In this document: one piece after another, positions 24,891 through 31,471 of the stretch
Position numbering within the stretch: the stretch's first letter is position 1
How the letters are laid out: each line of letters starts with the position of its first letter
NCBI RefSeq assembly: GCF_016583645.1
Contig: NZ_NRRL01000021.1
Location: 1-64,000 of the forward strand
DNA length: 64,000 bases
From: Rhodovibrio sodomensis
GTDB lineage: Bacteria; Pseudomonadota; Alphaproteobacteria; Kiloniellales; Rhodovibrionaceae
Reading direction: 5' to 3'
Position numbers and translations under genes: made by a program
Notes under the pieces: generated by a model
What the model was told of the DNA's origin: nothing
Seen by the model: only the letters and a program-made list of their open reading frames with translations
Databases searched by the model: none

Positions 24891-25617
24891 CCTAGCGCGG
24901 GCGCTCGATCCCGTCACCTTTGCCCGGGACGCGGGCATCACGCCCGATCCGTGGCAGGCGGACGTGCTCACAAGCACCTCTCACAAGGCGCTGCTGCTGT
25001 GCTGCCGGCAGAGTGGCAAGAGCACCACAACGGCGCTGTGTGCGCTTCACGAGGCCACATACAGCCCCCGGGCGCTTATCCTGCTGCTGTCCCCGTCGCA
25101 ACGGCAGTCGAGCGAGCTGTTCCGCAAGGTGATGGCGTTCTATTCGGCCATCCCCGGCGCGCCTGAGATTTATCAGGAAAGCGCCATGCGTGCGGAGTTC
25201 GTGAACGGGTCGCGCATCATCGCCTTGCCGGGCAGCGGGCAGACCGTGCGCGGTTATTCCGGCGCATCGCTCGTGGTTATCGACGAAGCGGCGCAGGTGG
25301 ACGACGAATTGTTGGCAGCCGTGCGCCCGATGCTGGCAACCACGCGCGGCCGGCTGATCGCCCTAAGCACGCCCTACGGCAAGCGCGGCTGGTTTTACGA
25401 GGCATGGCGCGGGGCCGGCGACTGGCAGCGCATCTGCGTTACGGCGGACGATTGCCCCCGTATCTCGCAAGAGTTTCTGGACGAAGAGCGCGCCGAATTG
25501 GGCGAATGGTCCTTCCGCCAAGAGTATCTGTGCGAGTTCGTGGATACCGAGGAACAGTTTTTCGCGACCGACGTAATCGAGGCCGCGCTTTCGGATGAGG
25601 TTCAACCGCTATGGTGA
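24877..25617 (+). CDS. Terminase large subunit, ATPase half
   Basis: This 246-residue protein is the packaging motor ATPase. Walker A is CCRQSGKSTT near residue 42, Walker B with the catalytic Glu is LVVIDEAAQV, and the coupling motif is IALSTPYGKRGW. The nuclease half is encoded by the next gene. The last codons overlap it in ATGGTGA, typical of translational coupling. A single-chain enzyme is usual in phages, so the split is notable. A minus-one frameshift would fuse the two, but no slippery heptamer is visible before the stop. Confidence 0.88.
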   Translation: MLAADLARALDPVTFARDAGITPDPWQADVLTSTSHKALLLCCRQSGKSTTTALCALHEATYSPRALILLLSPSQRQSSELFRKVMAFYSAIPGAPEIYQESAMRAEFVNGSRIIALPGSGQTVRGYSGASLVVIDEAAQVDDELLAAVRPMLATTRGRLIALSTPYGKRGWFYEAWRGAGDWQRICVTADDCPRISQEFLDEERAELGEWSFRQEYLCEFVDTEEQFFATDVIEAALSDEVQPLW

Positions 25618-26303
25618 TGGTCGGAACAGAAGATCGAAGCAATTACGTTGTCGGTGTGGACTTGGGGCAGTCCCATGACCCGACCGCGATTGGCGTGATC
25701 GAGCGCACGGATACATATGAGTTGCACCATTGGGTGCGCGAGCGGGGAATCAATGACGCGGAAGCACGCCGCAAAAAGGATGTTCCGCCGCGCTTCGCCT
25801 TGCGTCACCTTGAGCGGCTGCCGCTCGGCATGTCCTACCCGGCGCAGGTGGATAAGGTGCAGACCGTCCGCGCCCGGCTGCCGCAGCGGACCGAGTTGGT
25901 GATTGACCGAACCGGCGTGGGGCGGGCGGTGTTCGATATCTTTCGTTCACACGGCGTAAGAGCACAGGCGGTCGATATCACGGCCGGCGACGGGGCTTCG
26001 CAGTCCAGTGACGGCTGGCGGGTGTCCAAGAAAGACCTGGTGAGCCGATTGCAGGCGCTCTTGCACCAGGGGCACTTGAAGATCGCTAAGGGCATGCCGG
26101 AGGCGCAGGCGCTCGTGAAGGAGCTACAGGACTTCCGCGTGACCTTCACGCAGGCGGGTAATCCGACGTTTAATGCCCGTGAAGGCCAGCACGACGACCT
26201 TGTGTTGGCCGTGGCCATCGCCTGCTGGTGGTCCGCCATGCCGAGCCGTTCGGTGACGGCTCATCGGCTGCAATGGCAGGGGCTATCTGCCAAGGTCGTA
26301 TAG
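25611..26303 (+). CDS. Terminase large subunit, nuclease half
   Basis: This 230-residue protein has the RNase H-like nuclease fold of large terminases. The first acidic metal ligand is in VVGVDLGQSHDPT near residue 18, a second lies in VIDRTGVG, and a third in GQHDDLVLAVAIA close to the end. The complete set indicates an active nuclease that cuts concatemeric DNA during packaging. It starts within the end of the ATPase gene. No head or portal gene follows, unlike in ordinary phages. Confidence 0.85.
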   Translation: MVMVGTEDRSNYVVGVDLGQSHDPTAIGVIERTDTYELHHWVRERGINDAEARRKKDVPPRFALRHLERLPLGMSYPAQVDKVQTVRARLPQRTELVIDRTGVGRAVFDIFRSHGVRAQAVDITAGDGASQSSDGWRVSKKDLVSRLQALLHQGHLKIAKGMPEAQALVKELQDFRVTFTQAGNPTFNAREGQHDDLVLAVAIACWWSAMPSRSVTAHRLQWQGLSAKVV

Positions 26304-26438
26304 ACCGCGCTCGATCAAGCGCCGGATCGCCTCAGCCCGGCTTGGTAGGTCGGGCTGCTGCCGGCGCCATTCGTCCAGGCGTTCGACCTCTTCCGTGGTC
26401 ATGTGGATCGGGATTCGCTGGTCGCGTTTCTGTGTCAT
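26283..26438 (-). CDS. Ribbon-helix-helix repressor, 51 residues
   Basis: This small protein starts at an ATG just left of the operator cluster and reads MTQKRDQRIPIHM, then helix-turn-helix-like stretches (TTEEVERLDEWRR and SRAEAIRRLIERGLYDL). The pattern, a basic beta strand with two helices, fits the CopG/Arc family. It is the only island gene on the minus strand and ends 20 bases inside the terminase nuclease gene. It likely represses itself and the divergent gene through the TTGTGCC sites between them. Confidence 0.75.
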   Translation of the reverse strand: MTQKRDQRIPIHMTTEEVERLDEWRRQQPDLPSRAEAIRRLIERGLYDLGR

Positions 26439-26439
26439 G

Positions 26440-26520
26440 GGCACAGAATATACCGGGTGTGCCTGCGGCACAAGATTGTGCTTGCGTTGTGCCGGTTGTG
26501 CCGCTAGCGTTATAGGCACA
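26440..26520. promoter_or_regulatory. Operator cluster between divergent RHH and 90-residue genes
   Basis: Seven copies of TTGTGC/GGCACA occur in 81 bp: GGCACA at 26440, TGTGCC at 26458, GGCACA at 26467, TTGTGC at 26476, TTGTGCC at 26487 and 26496, and GGCACA at 26515. Candidate promoter elements are TATATT at 26447-26452 (minus) and TTGTGC at 26487 with TTATAG at 26510 (plus, 17-base spacer). RHH proteins bind such tandem sites cooperatively. The sites overlap both promoters, which indicates repression. Confidence 0.7.
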
Positions 26521-26539
26521 GCAGAACGGAGAGGCTGCA

Positions 26540-26812
26540 ATGTCCAACGTCGTTCAAGTCGCTTTCGGCAAAGCCGCGCCCCGCAACCCGGAGCCGGCGC
26601 CCGGTCTGTTCGCGCACCCGACGATGGCCCCGTTTGCCAAGAGCCTGACGGCAGACCAGCGGACGCAGGTTGAAACCCTGATCCGCGACGCGTGGGTGCA
26701 GGGTTGGACGGTGGAGACGTTGCAGACGCAACTCGCCCGCCTGCTGGACCGCAAGCGGAAGCACACGGCGCTGCTGGCCCGTACCGGGCTGGCGGTTGCC
26801 GCACACGCCTAA
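26540..26812 (+). CDS. Hypothetical island protein, 90 residues
   Basis: No family is recognised. The product begins MSNVVQVAFGKAAP, is Ala- and Pro-rich at first and then helical (DQRTQVETLIRDAWVQG), with a basic stretch (RKRKH). GGAGAGG stands before the ATG. Expression should be under the RHH repressor. Its stop is followed after 12 bases by another unknown gene with its own GGGAGG site. Carriage under a repressor at the end of the island suggests an accessory or helper-interference role, but this is inference. Confidence 0.65.
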   Translation: MSNVVQVAFGKAAPRNPEPAPGLFAHPTMAPFAKSLTADQRTQVETLIRDAWVQGWTVETLQTQLARLLDRKRKHTALLARTGLAVAAHA

Positions 26813-26824
26813 TGGGAGGCACAA

Positions 26825-27373
26825 ATGTCCGTTTCAAAGATCAACACCAACGCCGACGATCTCAGCCAGACGATGCAGGAAATGGGAAAAGACGTTGACG
26901 CTATAAACGACGCCGTTGACGGCCTGCGGGCGCTGGCGATGCTGCTGCACGGGTATCAAGACGATACCGTTGGCACGAGCCAAGTGATGCGCCTGCTAGA
27001 CCCCATCGTTGCGAACCTGCAAAACGCGGCCGAGCAAGCCGAGGTCAGGTCGCGTAGCGCGCGCCGCGCCATGAACGGCGAACGCCCGCTGCCCGGCGAA
27101 AACGACCTGTACCTATGCCGGCTGTCCAAAGAGTACCAAGAGATTTGCGAGGCAAATACCGGGATCGTCTCGGATGACGAGTCGGCCATCATGGACAAGA
27201 TGCTCGCAACGCCCGCTGACAGCATTATCGGCGTTGCTGCCAAGCTGGCGGCGGTGTCACGTACCCGCGACCCCGAGCCGACTGCGGTATGCGACAAGTT
27301 GGAACATCGCGCGCTTGTCGAGGTTGAGCGGCTCGGCGGGTTCGCCCCTGAGAGCCGCGACAAGGCCGCATAG
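26825..27373 (+). CDS. Hypothetical island protein, 182 residues, helical
   Basis: No family is recognised. The N-terminal half is helical with regular spacing (DDLSQTMQEMGKDVDAINDAVDGL) and could form a coiled coil. The rest is mixed, with no hydrophobic segment, so it is probably soluble. GGGAGG precedes the ATG. It is the last gene of the island before attR and is followed by an intrinsic terminator (27400-27430), so it closes the operon that begins at 26540. Confidence 0.65.
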   Translation: MSVSKINTNADDLSQTMQEMGKDVDAINDAVDGLRALAMLLHGYQDDTVGTSQVMRLLDPIVANLQNAAEQAEVRSRSARRAMNGERPLPGENDLYLCRLSKEYQEICEANTGIVSDDESAIMDKMLATPADSIIGVAAKLAAVSRTRDPEPTAVCDKLEHRALVEVERLGGFAPESRDKAA

Positions 27374-27399
27374 ACGCAAACGCTAATTTGGCGTCTTTC

Positions 27400-27430
27400 G
27401 CCCCCGGTGCCCCGCGCATCGGGGGCTTTT
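27400..27430 (+). terminator. Terminator of the last island operon
   Basis: GCCCCCG (27400-27406) pairs with CGGGGGC (27420-27426) and TTTT follows. It lies 27 bases after the stop of the 182-residue gene. A second GC-rich inverted repeat (GGCCCG/CGGGCC) follows downstream. Confidence 0.8.
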
Positions 27431-27536
27431 CACGTAAAAGGCCCGCCGAACCGCAAACGCTAGCTCGACGGGCCTCCGCGAATACGACCGGCAAGCGGTC
27501 AGTTATTTTATAACACGTGCGGATTCGCCCGGCAAG

Positions 27537-27553
27537 CGGACATGGTGCGGACA
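27537..27553 (+). promoter_or_regulatory. Paired CGGACA repeat next to attR
   Basis: CGGACA at 27537 and 27548, 11 bp apart, embedded in GCGGACATGGTGCGGACATG. It lies 45 bases inside attR. The same motif and spacing occur near attL before the integrase gene (16811-16840), as expected of arm-type integrase or excisionase sites. Confidence 0.6.
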
Positions 27554-27555
27554 TG

Positions 27556-27580
27556 AAAAAACCCGGCTGCGTGAGCCGGG
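27556..27580 (-). terminator. Terminator downstream of tRNA-Cys, inside the island
   Basis: On the minus strand CCCGGCT, a five-base loop and AGCCGGG are followed by six T residues. It lies 20 bases after the 3' end of tRNA-Cys. Because it is inside the island, the element brings its own terminator for the tRNA transcript. Confidence 0.75.
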
Positions 27581-27597
27581 CTGTAAGTCCCTGAATT

Positions 27598-27646
27598 TGT
27601 TGGAGGCCCGGGCCGGAATCGAACCGACGTGCGGGGATTTGCAGTC
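27598..27646. repeat. attR: 49-bp direct repeat within tRNA-Cys
   Basis: Identical to 16640-16688. It overlaps the 3' part of the functional tRNA gene, so integration here kept the tRNA intact. The crossover point lies somewhere within these 49 bases and cannot be narrowed from one sequence. Confidence 0.92.
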
Positions 27647-27674
27647 CCCTGCATCACCACTCTGCCACCGGGCC
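27601..27674 (-). tRNA. tRNA-Cys (anticodon GCA)
   Basis: Read on the minus strand it begins GGCCCGG and ends with the complementary CCGGGCC plus TCCA, giving a seven-pair acceptor stem and an encoded CCA. The anticodon arm has the GGGGA/TCCCC stem with loop CTGCAAA, so the anticodon is GCA. The T arm contains GGTTCGATTCC. It is the attachment gene for the island. Confidence 0.96.
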
Positions 27675-27936
27675 AGAAAGCCGCAATAGTTGGGGCGCGG
27701 CAGGCTGCTGCGCCGTCCAACCTGCGGGGGGCACGTATAAAGAGGGGCCCCGAACCGGTCAAGCGGATCGCACGGCCCGCCAGCGCCCGGGCGCGCGGGC
27801 GTTGCTTCGCTTGGAGGTTCGCGCCTATAACGGCGCGCGTGCAGGCGTTTGCCGCGCGACGGCGGCACACCACCTTCACTCTCGGCCGGGCCGCCTTCCA
27901 CGCCCGGTCCGGCACACCGCCCGAACGAGAGGACCC

Positions 27937-28596
27937 ATGGTCGATTACGCCACCGCCCGGATGAACATGGTGGAAAGCCAGTTGCGCACCAACAAGGTCA
28001 CCGATCAGCGGGTCCTGGAGGCGTTCGAGACGATACCGCGCGAACGGTTCGTGCCGGATCACCTGCGCAGCCTCGCCTACGTCGACGAGGATTTGCGGCT
28101 GAAAGGCGACCGCTACCTGGTCGAGCCGATGGTGCAGGCCAGGTTGATGAACGTCGCCGACATCCGGCCCGAGGACGTGGTCCTGGTGGTTGGTGCTGGC
28201 ACCGGGTACGCCTGCGCGCTGTTGTCGACCATCGCCGCGACCGTGGTTGGGCTGGAAAGCGATCCGGAACTGGCCAAGCTCGCGGAGAGCGCGCTGCAGG
28301 AGCAGGGCATCGACAACGCCGTCGTGATCCAGGGCGAGATGGAGAAAGGCTACGCCAAGCAGGGCCCGTACGACGTCATCCTGGTCAACGGCGCGGTGGC
28401 GGAGGTGCCCAAGGCGCTCACCGACCAGCTGAGCCCGCAGGGCGGGCGGCTGGTCACGGTCGTGCGCAGCGGCACCGGCCCGGGCAAGGGCACGGTGTTC
28501 GAGCGCTGGGACAAGGCCGTCGGCCGGCGCACCCTGTTCGACGCCAACACGCCCGTGTTGCCCGGCTTCCGCAAGCAGACCGGATTCGTCTTCTAA
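27937..28596 (+). CDS. Protein-L-isoaspartate O-methyltransferase family protein
   Basis: This 219-residue methyltransferase resembles Pcm, with ERFVPD near residue 40 and the SAM-binding glycine motif VVGAGTGYACALL. It is one of two Pcm-type proteins in the window (the other is at 53580-54254). It has a cluster position just upstream of tolC that recurs in alphaproteobacteria. The motif GAGTG differs from the usual GTGSG of repair enzymes, so its substrate may not be isoaspartate. GAGAGGA precedes the ATG at 27937; longer open frames upstream are not used. Confidence 0.85.
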   Translation: MVDYATARMNMVESQLRTNKVTDQRVLEAFETIPRERFVPDHLRSLAYVDEDLRLKGDRYLVEPMVQARLMNVADIRPEDVVLVVGAGTGYACALLSTIAATVVGLESDPELAKLAESALQEQGIDNAVVIQGEMEKGYAKQGPYDVILVNGAVAEVPKALTDQLSPQGGRLVTVVRSGTGPGKGTVFERWDKAVGRRTLFDANTPVLPGFRKQTGFVF

Positions 28597-28650
28597 GCGT
28601 GCCGTGCCGCCTGGCCACGCCGCACGCCGAATAAGGACAGCCTCGATCTC

Positions 28651-30168
28651 ATGACCGTTTCCCGCCGTTTCCGTCGCCGCCGCGCGGTCCGTCGCGTGGC
28701 GCTCAAGAGCGCGGCGTCCGCCGCCGTGCTGGCCGCGGCCGCGCTGCTGCCCGCGAGCGCCTCGGCCGAGAGCTTGCAGCAGGCGCTCGCCAACGCCTAC
28801 CGCAGCAACCCCAATCTGGAGGCGGCGCGCCGCGCGCTGGGCGCCACCAACGAGGCGGTGCCGCAGGCCCAGTCCGGCTGGCGGCCCAGCGTCACCGTAC
28901 GTGGACAGGCCGGCCGGCAGCGCAGCGATACCGAGCTAGGGGATCTGAGTCCCCTTCAACAAGGCGGCGTCGAATACACCACGCCGCTGAGCGCCTCGCT
29001 CGAGATTAGGCAGCCGCTGTACCGCGGCGGTAGCACGGTCGCCGGGGTCGCCCGCGCCAAACTCGAGGTCCGGGCCGAGCGCGCCCGTCTGGCGTCGACC
29101 GAGCAGGACATCCTGTTCCGCGCCGCGCAGGCTTACATGAATGTCTGGCGCGATCAGGCGGTGCTGCGGCTGAACGACAACAACGTCGAGGTGCTGCGCC
29201 GGCAGCTGCAAGCCACCCGGGACCGTTTCGAGGTCGGCGAGGTGACGCGCACCGACGTGGCGCAGGCGGAATCGCGCCTGGCCCGCGCGATCGCCGACCG
29301 GACCGATGCGCAGGGCCAGTTGAACGCCAGCCGCGCCGCTTACAAGGAAGTCATCGGGCAGATGCCGGAGAACATCGAGCAGCCGCCGGTGCCGGACGGC
29401 CTGCCGGCCAACCTGCAATCCGCCGTCTCGCAGGCGCGCGAGGCGAACCCGCAGGTGCGCGCGGCCGAATTCGCCTACCGCGCCCGGCGCGAGGAGACGC
29501 GCGAGGTCGCGGGCCAGCTCCTGCCAAGCGCCGACCTGGTGGCGGAACTCGCGTACAGCGAGGAGCAGCAGAGCGGCGGCACGTCTGGGGAATCCGCGGA
29601 GATCCGGGCCGAGGTGACGATCCCGCTGTACCAGCAGGGCCTGGTTTACTCTCAGGTGCGCGAGATCAAGCAGCGCGCCAACCAGGCGCGGCTGAACCTG
29701 CGCGCCGCGCGCAACACCGCCGAAGAGACCGCGGTCAGCGCCTGGGAGACCCTGCAGGCGGCGCGCGCGCAAATTGAGTCGCTGGAGGAGCAGGTCCGCG
29801 CCGCGGAGATTGCGCTGGAAGGCGTGCGCCAGGAACTGCAGGTCGGCGCCCGCACCGTCCTCGACGTGCTCAACGCCGAGCAGGAGCTGCTCAACGCCGA
29901 GGTCAGTCTGGTCCGCGCCCAGCGCAACGAGGTCGTCGCCGCCTACCGCGTGCTGCAGGCGGTGGGCCAACTGAACGCCCGCGCGATCGGCCTGGACGTT
30001 CAGGTATTCAAGCCCATGCGCAACTACCAGGCGGTCGCCGGCAAGTGGTTCGGCTGGGGCCTGCCGGAAGAGCAGCCGGCCCAGCGGCAGGGGGCGCCGA
30101 GCCAGCAGGACCGGCCGACGAATCTCGACGGCGGGCCCAATTCCCACGGTGGCGGCAGCAGCCAGTAG
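28651..30168 (+). CDS. tolC: TolC family outer membrane channel protein
   Basis: This 505-residue protein forms the outer-membrane exit duct of type I secretion and efflux pumps. An Arg-rich N-terminus and Ala-rich hydrophobic stretch end in ASASAES (signal peptide cleaved near residue 38). Two repeated helical/beta halves follow: SLQQALANAYRSNPNLEAARR starts the first, and ANPQVRAAEFAYRARREE marks the second. A Pro/Gln-rich tail after about residue 455 is longer than in E. coli TolC. No pump gene is adjacent. It is followed by popZ, a common alphaproteobacterial order. Confidence 0.92.
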   Translation: MTVSRRFRRRRAVRRVALKSAASAAVLAAAALLPASASAESLQQALANAYRSNPNLEAARRALGATNEAVPQAQSGWRPSVTVRGQAGRQRSDTELGDLSPLQQGGVEYTTPLSASLEIRQPLYRGGSTVAGVARAKLEVRAERARLASTEQDILFRAAQAYMNVWRDQAVLRLNDNNVEVLRRQLQATRDRFEVGEVTRTDVAQAESRLARAIADRTDAQGQLNASRAAYKEVIGQMPENIEQPPVPDGLPANLQSAVSQAREANPQVRAAEFAYRARREETREVAGQLLPSADLVAELAYSEEQQSGGTSGESAEIRAEVTIPLYQQGLVYSQVREIKQRANQARLNLRAARNTAEETAVSAWETLQAARAQIESLEEQVRAAEIALEGVRQELQVGARTVLDVLNAEQELLNAEVSLVRAQRNEVVAAYRVLQAVGQLNARAIGLDVQVFKPMRNYQAVAGKWFGWGLPEEQPAQRQGAPSQQDRPTNLDGGPNSHGGGSSQ

Positions 30169-30276
30169 CGGCCTGCCGCCCACCTTGCCGGCCGGGTGCG
30201 GTTGCGTTCGGGTTTTCTTTACCGACATGCTATAGGCTGGCGGATCGGCGAAGCGCACCCGGCGAAGGACGGCTTG

Positions 30277-31272
30277 ATGAGCGACAGCAAGCAGGGCGGC
30301 GGCGAGCCGTCGATGGAGGAAATTCTCGCCTCCATCCGCAAGATCATTTCCGAAGACACCGCCGACGACCGCGCCGGGAGCACGCAGCACGGCGCCGAAG
30401 CTGACGATTCGGCACCGCAAGCTGACGATCAGGGCGACGATGTCCTGGAGTTGGACGACGCGGCCGACCCGATCAGCGCGGACCCCAGTGATACGGACCC
30501 TGGTGCCGCGGACGACGGCGACGACGCCCCGCTGGACCTGACCGAAGAGGTCGCCGCGGCGGGCGACGATACGAACCCGGACGACGCGGCGCCGCTCGAC
30601 CTGGACGAGCAGGTCGACGCCGAGACCGCGGGCGCGGCGCAAGCCGACGCGGAGTACGTGTCCAACGACGACATCGGCGACTTCGACGAGATCGCCCAGG
30701 CCGCCGAGACGGTCCGTGATGACATCGCCAGCGACGATCGTGCCGCCGGCGATAGTGCCACCGGCGACCTGGCCGAGGAAGACACGGCGGGTGGAGCTGC
30801 CGCAGTTGACAGCGACGCCGCGGACGAAACCGCGTTCCTGGCAGACCCGTTCGACGGCACGCAAGCGGGCACGGACGCGCCCGATACGGCGGCGGAGGCC
30901 GCGCTTGCCGCCGGGGCGATGGCCGGGGCGCGTGGCGGCGAGGCGCAAGGCCGCGACGCGACCACCAGCCGGTCTGACGACACGGCGAGCCCGCTCGGCC
31001 CGGACGACCAGCGGGTGATCTCCGACACGGCCGAGCAGCAGGCGGTCGAGCAGCTGACCTCGCTCGCCCGGCAGGCGGACGACGCGCCCAGCGGCACCGC
31101 GGCCGACAACGTCGATCACATCCTGGCCCGGATGGTGCGCGATGCGTTGCGCCCGCAGCTGCGCGAGTGGATGGACCGCAACCTGCCGCAGATCGTCGAG
31201 CGGATCGTGCGCGAGGAGGTCCAGCGCATGACCAAGCGCGCCCAGGGCCTGGACGACGACACCCGCTATTAG
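30277..31272 (+). CDS. popZ: Polar organizing protein PopZ (DUF2497)
   Basis: This 331-residue protein has the PopZ arrangement: a short N-terminal helix (SMEEILASIRKIISED) that binds client proteins, a long acidic low-complexity linker rich in Asp, Ala and Thr (about 30-255), and C-terminal helices (NVDHILARMVRDALRP, REWMDRNLPQIVERIVREEV) that oligomerise into the polar hub. Caulobacter PopZ has about 177 residues; the extra length is nearly all in the acidic linker, whose length sets the fluidity of the condensate. The ATG at 30277 gives MSDSKQGGG. The position before valS is common. Confidence 0.88.
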   Translation: MSDSKQGGGEPSMEEILASIRKIISEDTADDRAGSTQHGAEADDSAPQADDQGDDVLELDDAADPISADPSDTDPGAADDGDDAPLDLTEEVAAAGDDTNPDDAAPLDLDEQVDAETAGAAQADAEYVSNDDIGDFDEIAQAAETVRDDIASDDRAAGDSATGDLAEEDTAGGAAAVDSDAADETAFLADPFDGTQAGTDAPDTAAEAALAAGAMAGARGGEAQGRDATTSRSDDTASPLGPDDQRVISDTAEQQAVEQLTSLARQADDAPSGTAADNVDHILARMVRDALRPQLREWMDRNLPQIVERIVREEVQRMTKRAQGLDDDTRY

Positions 31273-31471
31273 CGCAGACGCGCTGAGGGCCGTGTCGGCG
31301 TTTGGCGGGTAAGCCGCGCGATCTTGCGTATGCCGTGCGGCCGCGCGGCCCCTTGCTTCACCCGGCAGATTGGCTAGGTTGCGCGCGGCGTGCGCGCGAC
31401 CCGCTTGGCGTTGCCCAAGACATACCGCGCGCACCACGTTCATTTCTGCGCGAAGGTTTCAAGGCACGTCC

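Larger units (their letters stand above)
16640..27646. mobile_element. Integrated phage-satellite-like island in tRNA-Cys
   Basis: The element is bounded by a 49-bp perfect direct repeat (16640-16688 and 27598-27646) that is the 3' part of tRNA-Cys. The right copy belongs to the intact tRNA gene (minus strand, 27601-27674). The integrase gene is next to the left end. Gene order is integrase, candidate RNA, AlpA-like regulator, primase, RepA-like ATPase, iteron-like region, two unknown genes, tape measure protein, small membrane peptide, small terminase, split large terminase, RHH repressor (opposite strand) and two unknown genes. Base composition is visibly less GC-rich and codon use differs from the flanks. 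No capsid, portal, other tail or lysis gene is recognisable. Confidence 0.88.

Noticed and set aside
25560..25625. Programmed minus-one frameshift joining the terminase halves
   Set aside because: No slippery heptamer or clear pseudoknot is visible before the stop; ATGGTGA overlap explains the arrangement by coupled translation.
28936..31443. 835-codon minus-strand frame across tolC and popZ
   Set aside because: Antisense shadow of two genes with clear families; low-complexity composition and no ribosome binding site.
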